Translations under genes and position numbers: made by a program
Shown: positions 1 through 12,283 of the stretch, one piece after another
How positions within the stretch are numbered: the stretch's first letter is position 1
Layout of the letters: each line of letters begins with the position of its first letter
The notes under the pieces: generated by a model
Told to the model about the DNA's origin: nothing
Databases searched by the model: none
What the model saw: only the letters and a program-made list of their open reading frames with translations
DNA from: Heterodera schachtii
Taxonomy: Eukaryota > Nematoda > Chromadorea > Rhabditida > Heteroderidae
Length of the DNA stretch: 64,000 bases
Assembly (NCBI GenBank): GCA_023374025.1
Contig: SIJG01000059.1
Coordinates: forward strand, 641,620 to 705,619
Reading direction: 5' to 3'

Positions 1-1309
1 TAATTTAAAAAAGAAAGAAAACATTAATAATTACACAAAAAAAAGTGAAAAAATATTTTTAATTGGATTTTTTAAATAATAAAGAATTTAATTTATAAGA
101 AGATTCGATCAAAAACAAAGGAAGAATTTAAAAGAAAAGCATTATAAAAGTAGTTGATTGAAATTATTTATATGTGATTTTCTTAAAGGTTATTAGAAAT
201 AAATTTCATTAATAATGTTCATAAATCAAAGTATCAAAAAAAAATAATGCCCGAGTTGTTATAGACGAAGCTGATTTATAACGAATTAAATTTTTTACAA
301 ACATTATTTGAAAATAAAACTACAAAAAACACAAATATATTTAGCAAGATTTTAAATTAGTTCAAATCTATTTTTACAAATAAAAAAAATGAGTAAAATT
401 TATAAATAAAATTGGTTTGTAAAAAAAGGAAAACAAATACTGCAAGAGTGAGAAAAATTATACCCTTTCACTTGATCACATAATACATTCCTAAGAATTG
501 AAAAATTTTGGCCAAAAATCGATCCACAAAATTTACCATTTTTTATTAAAAAATTTTTGGTTTTCAAATTTGTTCTTTTCGAAAAATAAACTTAAAATAT
601 TTAATAATTTCATACTACCTAAAAGCGTTAATAAAATATTTTATTTGCCTATTTTAATTTAAAAAAGAAAGAAAACATTAATAATTACACAAAAAAAAGT
701 GAAAAAATATTTTTAATTGGATTTTTTAAATAATAAAGAATTTAATTTATAAGAAGATTCGATCAAAAACAAAGGAAGAATTTAAAAGAAAAGCATTATA
801 AAAGTAGTTGATTGAAATTATTTATATGTGATTTTCTTAAAGGTTATTAGAAATAAATTTCATTAATAATGTTCATAAATCAAAGTATCAAAAAAAAATA
901 ATGCCCGAGTTGTTATAGACGAAGCTGATTTATAACGAATTAAATTTTTTACAAACATTATTTGAAAATAAAACTACAAAAAACACAAATATATTTAGCA
1001 AGATTTTAAATTAGTTCAAATCTATTTTTACAAATAAAAAAAATGAGTAAAATTTATAAATAAAATTGGTTTGTAAAAAAAGGAAAACAAATACTGCAAG
1101 AGTGAGAAAAATTATACCCTTTCACTTGATCACATAATACATTCCTAAGAATTGAAAAATTTTGCCCAAAAATCGATCCACAAAATTTACCATTTTTTAT
1201 TAAAAAATTTTTATTTTTCAAATTTGTTCTTTTCGAAAAATAAACTTAAAATATTTAATAATTTCATACTACCTAAAAGCGTTAATAAAATATTTTATTT
1301 GCCTATTTT
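1..1309. repeat. 654-bp tandem duplication, two near-identical copies
   Basis: Copy 1 is 1-654 and copy 2 is 655-1308; the second starts with the same TAATTTAAAAAAGAAAG string and follows the first base for base, with only a few substitutions (for example GGCC against GCCC near 511 and 1165). The high identity points to a recent duplication, or to the end of an array that starts outside the window. Each copy holds one slightly more GC-rich stretch (about 247-285 and 901-939) that reads ARVVIDEADL then stop, resembling a DEAD-box motif II, but it is too short to call a gene. Confidence 0.92.
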
Positions 1310-1400
1310 TAATTTTTGTGCCTATTTAGTGCCTATTTGCGTTTTTTTCTGCCGCTTTAGGTGCCTATTACGCGAGTTTTTGTGCCTAAAAATGGAGTCC
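1310..1400 (+). repeat. GTGCCTATT-rich degenerate repeat after the duplication
   Basis: Immediately after the second 654-bp copy the motif GTGCCTATT or GCCTATTT recurs about five times within 90 bases. An open frame runs through it (1152-1439, 95 codons), but its residues are those expected from low-complexity AT-rich DNA, so I do not call a gene. The block may be one end of an unidentified repeat. Confidence 0.4.
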
Positions 1401-2745
1401 CTACTCATGATTGTAAAATTCGTCAGTAACAAGAAATAATACTAATTGATTTCAAATTTGAGCATATTAAAAGCAAAATTTTATATAGAAGAAAAGAATG
1501 AAAATTAAAATAATATAAAATTAGACCGAACAATATATTAAAATGAGATAAAAAACCAATTTCCAATTTTTCATACCCATTTATTTTTATAAACAAATTC
1601 CTTGAAGTTATGCTTTTTTAACCATGACTATTTTACCACAAATAATTTTTTTTGACAAAATAAAAGCTGCAGAAGAGGTATAAATGTTGCTGAATACGAT
1701 AAGGAAAATTAAATAATTTTTTAATAATAACGTTTTTATCGGCAAATTTGAATAAAAAAATATATTTCATAAATAAATATTTAAAAACAAAACTTTTATC
1801 TCATATGTATGTATATTTAAAATCAAAAGAGGAAAAATCAACAACACAAGAAAATAATAATTAGTAGTGACATAAAAATTAATTTATTTCATATAAAAAA
1901 TAAATTGTTGCAAACAAAAGACACTTTATTAAATTACAATTTAAATAATAATAATAAATTAATATTCCGTTAGCTTAAATTATTGCACAATTTAAACTCT
2001 AGAAAGTCACGAATAAACAATATATACATATTATTTAAAAATCTTAAGCTTATTAAAATTTCGTATAAAAATACATAAAAAATTTAAACTAATTAATATA
2101 AGAATGTTTTGTATTAAAATTTTAAAAATTCGATAAAACGAACTAATTAAATCTTAAGAAAAAAAAAATGACCGTTATACGAAACGGCAACATTCTTGGG
2201 CTAACTATCATTTGATGCATTGAACTTTCCAATGAAAAAAGTTTTATTTTCATTAAACATGCTAAAAAATTTATCTATATTAACAAGGAAAATAAATTGA
2301 ACATAAAATTTATGCCTCGAATATTAAAAGAATTTTTATAATAATTAATCTACCTAATTGAAAATAAAAACTTAATCATTGATAAAATATTAAAAAATTA
2401 AAAAACAGAAAAATTATAAAGGAGAAATGAGAAATTCAATTCAAATGCTAAGGTATTTTGATCGTATCATTTTTTGATCCAAATTTTCTGACCAAAAGAA
2501 GTGAATTTTAAATAAATTCACATAATTATGAAACTTTTTTAAATTTTTTACTCAATGATAAAAATCATACTAATAAAATTAAGATAAAGAAATAATTTAA
2601 TAAATATATGAATGTGAATAAACTTAAATAAAAATACCAAATCAATTAAAGATTACACAAAATAAAATTAATTCATCGATATATTTGGATATAGAATTAT
2701 AAAATAAATAAATCCAACAGCACGAATAAAGCAGATCAGTTCTAG

Positions 2746-2823
2746 GCGAGAAAAGAAGTCTATGTTTCAGCAGGCAGAATTAATCTCTTTAAGCATAATT
2801 TCTTTTTTTACAATAAATTTTAA
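2746..2823 (+). CDS. exon-like island, unknown product
   Basis: After an acceptor-like CAGTTCTAG the frame stays open for 25 codons (ARKEVYVSAGRINLF...) to a TAA. The island is clearly more GC-rich than the surrounding DNA and lies on the A-rich strand. No domain is recognisable. It could be an exon, a decayed gene piece or chance. Confidence 0.22.
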   Translation, partial: ARKEVYVSAGRINLFKHNFFFYNKF

Positions 2824-3013
2824 AAAAGTGCTGGAAATTTGCAAGAATAAAAATAAAGTGAAACTAAACTTTTTAAAAACAACTCTTGCATAATATTAAT
2901 TAAATATGATAAGTATTATAGATATTTGAAAGGGTATCAGATCATCAAATAATTAAAGGTTGGAAAATCATAAAGTAAAAATAAGACAATTAATTGTAAA
3001 CAACAATATTTAG

Positions 3014-3109
3014 AAAAACACTGAATATACTAAGTTGCTGGAAGCTAGCTGGATATGTCCGACCGCTTGTCCGCCTGAAAGCATAAATGACCTTAATTGC
3101 CAGACATAG
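3014..3109 (+). CDS. exon-like island with four cysteines, unknown product
   Basis: An open stretch of 31 codons ends in TAG. It reads KNTEYTKLLEASWICPTACP and then PESINDLNCQT. The local GC content is far above the flanks and the residue mix is not low-complexity. There is no start codon, so it would have to be an internal exon or a fragment. No family is recognised. Confidence 0.25.
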   Translation, partial: KNTEYTKLLEASWICPTACPPESINDLNCQT

Positions 3110-4004
3110 TAATGGATCAATGATTAGATAAAAAAGTATACAAAAATAAAAACTTAGAAAAAAATTTTAAATTGCTAATACAGATAAATTTTACTTATTT
3201 TAATAAGTTTTCTCTTAAATATTTTTGCAAATTTTGAGTCTAAACCATGTTTCTTACTTTATTAATTGTCGAGAACTGCCAAATTAATTATTCGTAATTA
3301 AAGATTATCAAAAAATATCTCAAAAATATTTGATAAAACCCCCAAAAAGCCAACAATATTTATTAAATTGAACAAAACTACTCAATAAATGTGTAAATAT
3401 CTCAATAAATCTATTATTTTCCATTTCGCTAAATTGTTAGACAAACTTTTTTATTTTTTAACAAAATTAAAACAAAATTTAAGATTTTGCCTTCAACAAT
3501 TTCTTGAGATTTTAAATAAAAATTAAAATAAAACTAAACACAAATTTAAGTAAAAAATAAATACTTGAATAACATTTGTAATAATAATATATACTTTTTT
3601 GAATTATAAATATTTTATGTTTAAAAATAGTAAAAAATCTAATTAAAATTATAAACTGAAAGTTTGAAATAAGTCAAGTAAGTCATATGATAAAAAATAT
3701 TGAAAATAAATTATCAATATAATGCTATAGAGAGAAATATTGTTGATACCAGAGGTAGTTTAAGTTCGAGGCAAAGGCTATTTTCGCCAACAATTTTAAA
3801 CTAAAAATAATTTCATAGATAAATTGACGAATAAAAAAATCATAGAATTTTTTTAGAATTGCGTGTATTCTGCAGAATAATAATGCATGTACAGAAAACA
3901 AAAATTAATTAAAATTTTTTACCGGGTTTTTCATAGATAGTGAATGATGCTTCGCTTATTGAATTAAGAAAATAGCGGAAAACAATAAATAAACTGAATA
4001 TTAA

Positions 4005-4199
4005 AGTAAATATAAATCCAAATCAATTCTTCGAAAACGTGGAATATTTCGTCGGAAAATTCTGCACCTCAAACCATCAAACATTATGCATTTGTGCGAG
4101 GGTGGATACCCTCGGAGCGATTTCAAAAAACTAAAAAAAATAATTAAAAAACTCATCAGTTTTAAAAATAATATAATGAAATTTATTATTCATATTTAA
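4005..4199 (+). CDS. exon-like basic island, unknown product
   Basis: 64 codons are open between two stops. The middle part (about 4029-4125) is GC-rich for this region and reads as a basic peptide (SILRKRGIFRRKILHLKPSN, then a Cys and a GGYPR stretch). The last 25 codons are lysine- and isoleucine-rich and are probably just AT-rich flank. An ATG lies at 4086. The same DNA could be a decayed gene fragment. Confidence 0.25.
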   Translation, partial: SKYKSKSILRKRGIFRRKILHLKPSNIMHLCEGGYPRSDFKKLKKIIKKLISFKNNIMKFIIHI

Positions 4200-6069
4200 T
4201 TTCTAAAACGCAATTTAAAAATGAAAAAAAATATAATAATTATTTTACATTTTTTAATTCACAAAAAAAACAACTCATTGAAGACGCACCACAAAACCAC
4301 TGGATTATTGTGCTCATCATTTTTGTGTTTTTCTATTAATTTTGAAAATGTTATTGAAGATGCATTAATCATAAATTATAAAATAAATAATTAACCAGTT
4401 ACCAGTCAACTTTCATATAATAACTTTTATCTCCAGCCGGGATCAGAAACTAAATACTATATTTCAAGTTAATATGAATGATTTTTAATAGAAAATTCTA
4501 ATAAACATGTTAACCAGATAGTAATAAAATAAAATAAAACTAAAAATATTTTGCAATATTAACGAATATTAGTTAAAATAAAAAAAATTAGATTAAATGT
4601 AACTGACAGCTCAAGAAAGCAACTTCTACGGAGATCCGATAAACTACGACGAGAATAAAGTTAAAAAGTTAGCTTTAACTTTCCTTATTTTATATTTTAA
4701 AACGAATTTCAAATTGTTGAATGAAAATAAAAGGAATATTATTTATTAAAACAATTAATTTCTTTTAAACTACTAATTAATATCTAATAAATTAAGAAAA
4801 ACAGTAACAAAATTAAACTTGTTGATGAAGATCTTGATAACAAAATATCATTTTAATAAATTAAATGCATAATTTTGTAGTAATATCAAATCTCTACGCT
4901 CAATAAATACAAAAAGATATATCAAACGATTGCTTAAATCTTCAGTATAAAAAGTTAGCCTAGCAATTATTTTTTCAGAATATTTCCTATTAAACTTTTG
5001 ATGCTAAACATATACCACGCAAAAATAGGGGTAAGGTACAATTTACCTGATTGTATATTCGCTGAAGGTAATGGATTTGAACTTTTTTGGTATCATTTGA
5101 AAGCCCATTGAATATGCTATCGATCGTTATCATATACTTAGCATTGGCTCTCTGTTAAAAGATTTTATGGGTCAATTTGTAAAATTTTAGCCAATTATTA
5201 GCACTGATGCTAAACATATGACCATGACTTTATATCCATTATAAAGAATATGGTACCGTGTTCTATTTTTCAAAGACTTCTAAAATAATGACGTTTGAAA
5301 AAATTCTAATGAAAATCACATAACAATTCTTTCAAGCATCCTATTTACGAAATTTTCTTTAATAAATATTAATTTTACGAAAATTTACAAATTTTCAACT
5401 TAAAATCCATTTAGATTTCCTTTATTTTTGTTAAAAATGTATTAAAGTTGCACGCGATGACAATACAGCAAATAATTTATTGAGTAATTTTATATAAAAT
5501 TTTTCATCATAATTCAATTTACGACCATGGAATTTACGTATCATGTAATTGTGCCGACTGCAAGTAACAAATTCGTATTAAAAAAAGATTAATATTGCAA
5601 AGGACCAATTGGTATTACAACTATTTAATTCAAAATAAAATTAAAAAAACGCAAATAACAAAATAGTCAAATTTGAAACATAAGAGGAAAGCAGATAGCT
5701 ACGCAAACAAAAAAAATTCCTGACCTTTGTTTTCTAACACAGAAGAAGAATAGATTTTGTAAAGCAAAATAGTAAAAGTTTTAATTTTAAATAACAAAAC
5801 TTATCTATTTGTTGATCATGACTCATGAGTAATACAATTAATAAAATATAAAATTGAAAAAGTTACATGTTTATGATTTATAAGTGGTTCATTTAAATGA
5901 ACACTTAAATTAGTTTGCAAAACTGAAAACAAACAAAAAAATTTTCATAAAAAATAAAATTGTAACTTTAACTTCTGATGCGAAAAATTTTATATCATTT
6001 TTGTAATAACAATTATCAAGTCAACATATTTAAAAAAAAAGTTATAAATTCTATGACTCACCGGCTACC

Positions 6070-6330
6070 CGACTTTTGGGGATTTGCAACTTGGGGACCC
6101 GACATTTGGGGACCCGACTTTTGGGGATCCCGACATTTGGGGACCCGACTTTTGGGGACCCGACACTTAGGGAACCCGACATTTGGGGATCCCGACATTT
6201 GGGGACCCGACTTTTGGGGACCCGACCCGACACTTCGGGAACCCGACAACGACATTTGAGCAAAAGGCACTTAAGGAAACCACGGACATTTGGCAACCCG
6301 ACATTTAGGGACCCGACATTTGGGGATTTT
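6070..6330 (+). repeat. GGGGACCCGAC tandem repeats, left arm
   Basis: Roughly a dozen units of about 19-20 bp, alternating ACATTTGGGG and ACTTTTGGGG between CCCGAC blocks, with some expanded GGATCCC spacers. Several overlapping open frames (repetitive LGTRHLGTRL-type peptides) exist on both strands only because the unit lacks stops; I regard them as artefacts. Confidence 0.9.
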
Positions 6331-6459
6331 AATAAAACAAAAAAAATATTAAAAAATTTAACAAAATTAGACAAAATTACGTCTGCTTTAGCCAGAGTTA
6401 ATTCCATTGCAAAAAAATTAATTAATATTTTAAAAATTAACTCTGTTTCCGGACTCACC

Positions 6460-6822
6460 GCGAGGAGGCGCAGAATTCAGGACTTGGGGCGCACAAATAA
6501 CGCCCAAGAAGGGTTCCATTTGGCTTTAAGAATGCAATTTAACAGTGTGCATCCGCCATTATCGAAGTGAAAATCGCGTTTAATCAGCTTAATATTTTTA
6601 ATTATCATAGTTATCACTATTCTGAAGAAAGAAGAGCGAATCGCAGCCGATAAGCTGCGGCAGTATGAGTTGGACCCAACTCAAGGGATAAAAATTCGAG
6701 AACGGAAGAAAACATACCGTGAAAATGATTTGGCTATCAGAAATTTAGTTGAAGGCTTTGATGCCATTGAGAACCCAAACGAAGATGAGATTCTTGCTCA
6801 TCTCAGATCGTTGCAATACTGA
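6460..6822 (+). pseudogene. MULE transposase C-terminal fragment
   Basis: From about 6460 the + frame reads through RTNNAQEGFH (near 6490-6520) to HPPLSK and then meets a stop at 6568. A second open segment (6571-6822) continues with LKKEERIAADKLRQY and ends LRSLQY-stop. MULE transposases usually carry an R-T-N-N-x-x-E-G-x-H motif followed by H-P-x-x-x-K-F and then a helical tail, so the two segments are the expected consecutive parts. The break between them has no canonical GT-AG intron that restores frame, so it is probably a frameshift or a decayed intron. The catalytic N-terminal and central parts are missing. It lies inside the foldback element above. Confidence 0.65.
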
Positions 6823-6992
6823 CTTATGCGCAATGATTTTGAGAATTGGGACGACCCAAATGGTGATTAATTCTGTTTTCACATCCTGTTGGCCCTTGGG
6901 AAAGGCACTTTAAATAAAAATTGGAAAAAGGTCTACTGTAGTGAAAAATGTATTGTGGTTTTTCTATTGTGTTGTGGTTAGTATAGGCTCAA

Positions 6993-7516
6993 AATTCTGC
7001 GCCTCCTAGCGGTGAGTCCGGAAACAGAGTTAATTTTTAAAATATTAATTAATTTTTTTTGCAATGGAATTAACTCTGGCTAAAGCAGACGTAATTTTGT
7101 CTAATTTTGTTAAATTTTTTAATATTTTTTTTGTTTTATTAAAATCCCCAAATGTCGGGTCCCTAAATGTCGGGTTGCCAAATGTCCGTGGTTTCCTTAA
7201 GTGCCTTTTGCTCAAATGTCGTTCGGTCCCCAAATGTCGGGTCCCCAAATGTCGGGTTCCCGAAGTGTCGGGTCCCCAAAAGTCGGGTCCCCAAATGTCG
7301 GGATCCCCAAATGTCGGGTTCCCTAAGTGTCGGGTCCCCAAAAGTCGGGTTCCCGAAGTGTCGGGTCCCCAAAAGTCGGGTCCCCAAATGTCGGGATCCC
7401 CAAATGTCGGGTTCCCTAAGTGTCGGGTCCCCAAAAGTCGGGTCCCCAAATGTCGGGATCCCCAAAAGTCGGGTCCCCAAATGTCGGGTCCCCAAGTTGC
7501 AAATCCCCAAAAGTCG
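6993..7516 (-). repeat. right inverted arm of the foldback element
   Basis: Reverse complement of 6070-6477, extended because it holds more tandem units (about 7230-7500). The inner edge matches the left arm through GAGGCGCAGAATT and then diverges. The arms could pair into a hairpin of several hundred base pairs. Confidence 0.9.
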
Positions 7517-7531
7517 CACCACGGACTCACC

Positions 7532-10500
7532 AATGATAGAGAACCATCAATTAAGAATTGAGAAGTCGAGAAAAGAATAAATTAAAAAACAAAAAATATA
7601 ATTCCTATTTTAAGAATATTTTTTAAACCAAATAATACATAATACACGAATAATAAAACTTATTCTGTTAAGATTATTAATTTTTCTTATAAAAAAAAGT
7701 CTCATTCATTAAACATGGATGCCGAAAAAAATATAAAAAAAAGCCGTAAAATTTATGTAAAAAATAAAATATGATAAAACATTTTTTCTAATTAAATTTA
7801 ACACATTTCATTTGAAGAGATAATTATTAAAATTTTGAGTAAAATAAATGTAAAAATATTTATTTTTAATAAAGAAAAATATTTATTTTAATAAAGATGA
7901 AAAAATATAATAAATAATTTTTTTATATTTACAAATTTGATACAAGCATTCGGAACAATGAAAGACACCACCGAGGGCGCTTATTACTCTCATTGGAGTT
8001 TCTAAACGTTTATTAATAGATAATAATAAAATTTATTTGTAATATTTAAATATACAAATGCATAATAACCTTAGAATGAGTTCAGAACGCTGTAAAAGAT
8101 AAAACAATTATGCACAATATAATTTACAAAATCATATATGATATTGATATAAAAAATTAAATAAAAACTAAAAACATAAATTATGCATAAGCCAAAGCAC
8201 CGCAAAATTAAGATGGATGGATTCTGCTAGACATCGAGTGCATAAAACAATAAAATCAAAACAATGTCATATCAAATTATAACAAAAAGCTATGAAAAAA
8301 AATAATATGCTGCGTTGTTAGAATATTGTGCTACTGCCTATAGACATAATGGAGTTGAAAAAATAAATAATATTTTTCTGACAAATAGATGATATAAATT
8401 ATATAATCAAATTACAACCAATTTGAATAGGATTTTTCAAAATTTATACAAAAATATCAATTAAAAGCTATGAAAAAGAAAATAATATGCTGCGTTTTAG
8501 AATATATATTAAAATATAATATAAAAATGAAAGGAATAATTATAAATAAAAAAATAATGTTTTTTGTAATCTTTCAATTAATTATTGATTGAAAATAAAG
8601 AGTTCTAAATGACCCTAATCAATATGAACTAATAGAAATAAATGGGTAAAAGATAGTTTAACTCCATCTGAAATAAAGAGACAATATAAATAAGCATTAT
8701 TAAAATATTACTCAAAATAATTTCTATATATTTTAAAGAAAAAAATTATAATATGAAGTGAAATATGAAACATTCTGCAAACTAGCAAAATAGTACTCGA
8801 AAGAAAATCGAATAATAGATCAAATAAACAGATATAGTAATTAATTTAAATATAATAATCAAAAAAAACACACATAATAATACGTTTTTATAAATATTAT
8901 GATTAATAATATATTATTATATTTTTGTACGTCGTTAATTGGGCTGAATTTTTTTACCAAATGTTTGTTAAAAGCTTAGATTAATTTTTTTTTTCATAAC
9001 ATTGTGAAGACATGCTTATTAACTAACCATATTATAAATTTATAATTTAAAGATTATTTAAACAAAATTTTATTAAAAGTGGCAACATTTTATTCAAAAG
9101 GAAAAAATTAAAATTAAAATGATAAGAATACGCAATAAAAATTAAATTGTTTTATTAAAAAAGATGATAAAATATTATTATTATTTTTAAGATAATTATT
9201 TTTCTGATGAAATCAAATAAAAAAGGTCTTTTGCTAAATTTTTCTCAATATAAAAAAAGAAAAGAAAACAGATTTGCATGCACATATGCTGCAACAGAAA
9301 CTATACAATGATCGAAAATGTATATTGATGAATGTCATAAAAATTTTAATGAAAATATTTGAAGAAGAAAACATAAATTATAATCAAATTGTATAATAAG
9401 AAATTATGGATTGTTTAAAAATTAAAAGTTTTGTAATATATAAAAAGCAAAAATTTTACTACCTTAAATTAAAATTTCCCAGACATAGATTATTTTAGAA
9501 AAATTAAGAGATTTATTATTAGATTTACCAAAATATTGTAATAAATTAAAAATAGTTTAAAAAATCATCTTTGTTTGAGTGAACAGAAATGAAAATTAAT
9601 TCAGATTTTTAAAGCTCATTCAGAAAACTAAAAGTGCCGGTGATGCTCAAAGGCAAAAAGATTGAATAAATAATCTTTTATATTCTTAAAATTCAATAAA
9701 ATTATACATTTGTTTTTTGCAAAAAGTTGATGAAACCGTAATATAAAATATAACAAAATACATAATTTTCATACTTTGAAAAATGTTCAATTAATTATTC
9801 ACGTAATTTTGAAGGGCAGCAAATGATATTGCCAATTTAACATTAATTGATAGAATCAATATAAAACAATATAAGAAATAAAACCACATTATTGCAGCAT
9901 ATGAGGCTTTTTCTAAAAAAAACAATTATTATTCCCGACATTATTCATTCTATTGAAACCAAGCATTTAGAATATAAAAATTATTTATATAAACAAAATA
10001 AAACTAAATGGTAAAGTTGACTGAAAAAATCTGAACATGACCAGAACAAGAAAGAAATTGTGAAAAATAAAATAAGAGCCTGTTATTTAATTGTTGAAAA
10101 GAAATTAAATGAAAATTTTTTATAAAATAATACTAAGATCAAAAATATAAATCTATTTAAAGAGAAAAGTGGTATCACTTAACAAGCTACACGGCATGAG
10201 TAATAATATTTATTGTTATAAATAATAAATAAGTTAAATAAATAAGGACGCATATAAAAGAAAATAATACTTCGAAAATTTAAAATTATGATACTTCAGA
10301 GTTAATAATTAAAAATATTCTATAGAGAAAGTTAATAAATACTGGAAAATTTAAATAAATTCAATTCATTGAAGAATTCAAACTATTTTAAAATATATAA
10401 AATATATAAAACAAAAATAAATCATCTTTGGAGTTACTCGCAAGCATTTCAATTTATATTAGAGCTAAAAGTAAATTATTAAAATTCTATCCTTTCTAAG

Positions 10501-11780
10501 TAGTAAATATATAACTGATTTATTATTACATAAACAAAATAAAATTGGAAAATAATGACAAATCATTTGTTGCATTTATTCAAATATTTTTAATAAATGA
10601 CAATTATAAAGTATAAAAAAAGCTAAACTAATTTAATGGACCTTTCATGAAAGGTAGAGCGTTACAAAAGGCTTATACAAGAGATTTACTCTCGACTATA
10701 CATATTTTTAACTAAATGATTAAATTTAAAATCGATTATAATTTTGCAAAAAATATAAATTTAAAATATCCAAACGACTTCTGCAAAAATTAAGAAGATT
10801 GTGCCAGAGGACATGTGATGAATTATTTAAAAGAAATTTTATTTACTGATTTTAAAAATCATTTATTTTCAATTTGAATAAAAATAAACACACGTCAAGA
10901 AGCTGATAATAATTAGAACAAGAATGAATTATTTAAACAAATTTTTATTATACAGCTTTAGAATTAATTATTTTAGAAATTTTTAAATAAATTTATATAA
11001 GATTAGAAATAATATTTTATATAAATTCACCTGAAAACCACCCACAACAACGGACTGAATGGTTGCCAAGAATCAAGAAAATTAAGAATCAATTAATAAT
11101 TATAGAAAAATAAATACATAAAACATAAGACAGAAAAATTCTGATAATTAATCTCAACAGTAAGAAAAGCTTACAAAAAGAGAAGGTACGAAATAACATA
11201 TAAACATTACTCATTATTTTAATGCAAAATATAATTGAAAATAAAAATAAAAGTTTGTTCATTTTTCAGTCGGAAAATGAAATAAATGGAACGCATATAA
11301 AAATAGAAATAAATAAACTTATAGTTAGTTCAGCAAGGTTAAATATAGTGATAATAATATAAATTTGATTAATAGATATTTGTATTTTAGAAGTTTACAT
11401 GCATAATTGAGTTTCCAAGCAAGTGGTATTAAATAAACAGACAACAAATAAAAACTAATAAAATTAAAAAATAATTAAATAACCGCATCAACTAAGCCTA
11501 ATCAACGCAATAATCATTTTGCGTTCTCAATATTATGAAGAGCGAACGATACAAACTTATTGATTCAAAATAACCAAGTGAATAAACTTATTTGATTTGG
11601 ATGAAAATTTTTAAGTAATTTTAAAACTAATAAACTCAGAAATAAATAAAAAATACACAGAAATAAAAAGGTTAATTTAGATAAATGAATAAACTCAATA
11701 AATAATATAAAACGACCCAGATTGATGGAACAAACAAACGCCGAACTGTCCGGAGGTTTGGAATCCGTCTCTACAAAAAA
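7532..11780. other. A-rich stretch without a recognisable gene
   Basis: Very A-rich on the + strand and dense in TAA stops in all frames. I see short simple repeats and nothing that supports a gene, RNA or element apart from general composition. One small GC-richer spot lies near 7965-8000. Confidence 0.5.
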
Positions 11781-11958
11781 ATATTAAAAAATCGAAAAGT
11801 GCCAAAAAATTTCACCAAAAGGGTATTCTTTAAATGCAGCCTTCCACCAATTCCATACCAAAATAGATTAGAATTCCTGCAACTGCCAACACTTGAGAAT
11901 AGGCGAAAAACTTTTTGATCTGTTCATGGCACATAAAATTGTTTATGGCCGAACATAA
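11781..11958 (+). pseudogene. LINE (non-LTR) reverse-transcriptase C-terminal remnant
   Basis: The frame from 11,781 reads KVPKNFTKRVFF, then YQNRLEFLQLPTLENRRKTF, and stops at 11,916. Shifting frame by one base continues with DLFMAHKIVYG. This is the familiar end of the reverse-transcriptase region of jockey/CR1-like LINEs (Q-x-x-F-T-x-R, then Y-x-x-R-L-x-x-L-x-L-P-x-L-E-x-R-R, then D-L-x-x-x-Y/H-K-I). The rest of the element is not seen, so this is a frameshifted fragment. Confidence 0.7.
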
Positions 11959-12121
11959 GTACATTTTTTAAAACTCTGTTTAACGTCATAAAACTGCATT
12001 GCGCAGTCCAAGGCCACGAAATGTCCAAGTCTCGAATTTTTCATGTCATTTTACATTGTTTTTTTTTTTTTGCGGTGCGTTTTTTCAAAGAATTTTGGCG
12101 AACCGGGGGGAGGCAGGGCAT

Positions 12122-12147
12122 CCGGCGGTGCCGATAGGCGCCGCCGG
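12122..12147 (+). repeat. 26-bp GC palindrome, copy 1
   Basis: Arms CCGGCGG-GCC and GGC-CCGCCGG around a GATA loop can form a very stable hairpin. The same sequence recurs at 12,258, at 34,322 and, on the other strand, at 44,245. A run of GGGAAAA and then TTTT usually follows it. Confidence 0.9.
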
Positions 12148-12257
12148 GAAAAATTTTCCAATTTTTAATGCGATTTGTTAAGAGATTTTATTATCCAAAA
12201 ATAACCAAATTTAGCGATTTTGAGCAATATTACAAGAAAATTAAGGATTTTTAGGGT

Positions 12258-12283
12258 CCGGCGGTGCCAATAGGCGCCGACGG
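12258..12283 (+). repeat. 26-bp GC palindrome, copy 2 (two substitutions)
   Basis: Same unit as at 12,122 with CCAATAGG in the loop region and a GCCGACGG right arm. It lies 136 bp after copy 1 and shares AT-rich flanks with it. Confidence 0.85.

Larger units (their letters stand above)
1440..6054. other. A-rich stretch, no confident gene
   Basis: The + strand is very rich in A and almost free of long open frames. Three short, more GC-rich islands stand out and are listed separately (2746-2823, 3014-3109, 4005-4199). A further block at about 5030-5330 has a more even base composition, and the octamer GATGCTAA is shared by its two ends (near 4999 and 5207). I see no gene in that block on either strand. 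Confidence 0.5.
6055..7531 (+). mobile_element. foldback MULE-like element with long tandem-repeat arms and 8-bp flanking repeats
   Basis: Two long inverted arms (about 6070-6477 and 6993-7516) enclose a short unique centre. Each arm has an outer block of tandem units built from GGGGACCCGACATTT or the ACTTTT variant, followed by about 150 bp of AT-rich sequence and a GC-rich inner edge (GAGGAGGCGCAGAATT). The octamer GACTCACC flanks the element at 6055-6062 and 7524-7531, exactly seven bases outside the last arm base on each side, which fits an 8-bp target duplication. The centre carries the C-terminal part of a MULE-type transposase. The element is non-autonomous. Boundaries are confident; the superfamily rests on the transposase fragment. 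Confidence 0.75.

Noticed and set aside
247..285. DEAD-box helicase gene from the VVIDEAD string
   Set aside because: Only about ten codons before a stop, with no other helicase motif nearby; could be chance.
1152..1439. 95-codon + frame at the end of the 654-bp duplication
   Set aside because: Half of it lies in the duplicated AT-rich unit and the rest in GTGCCTATT repeats; it has no domain and no homologous frame in the first copy.
6051..7580. Several overlapping open frames of 70-165 codons through the GGGGACCCGAC repeats
   Set aside because: They occur on both strands and in several frames only because the repeat unit lacks stop codons; the peptides are pure repeats. Only the RTNNAQEGFH part after 6460 is real protein homology.
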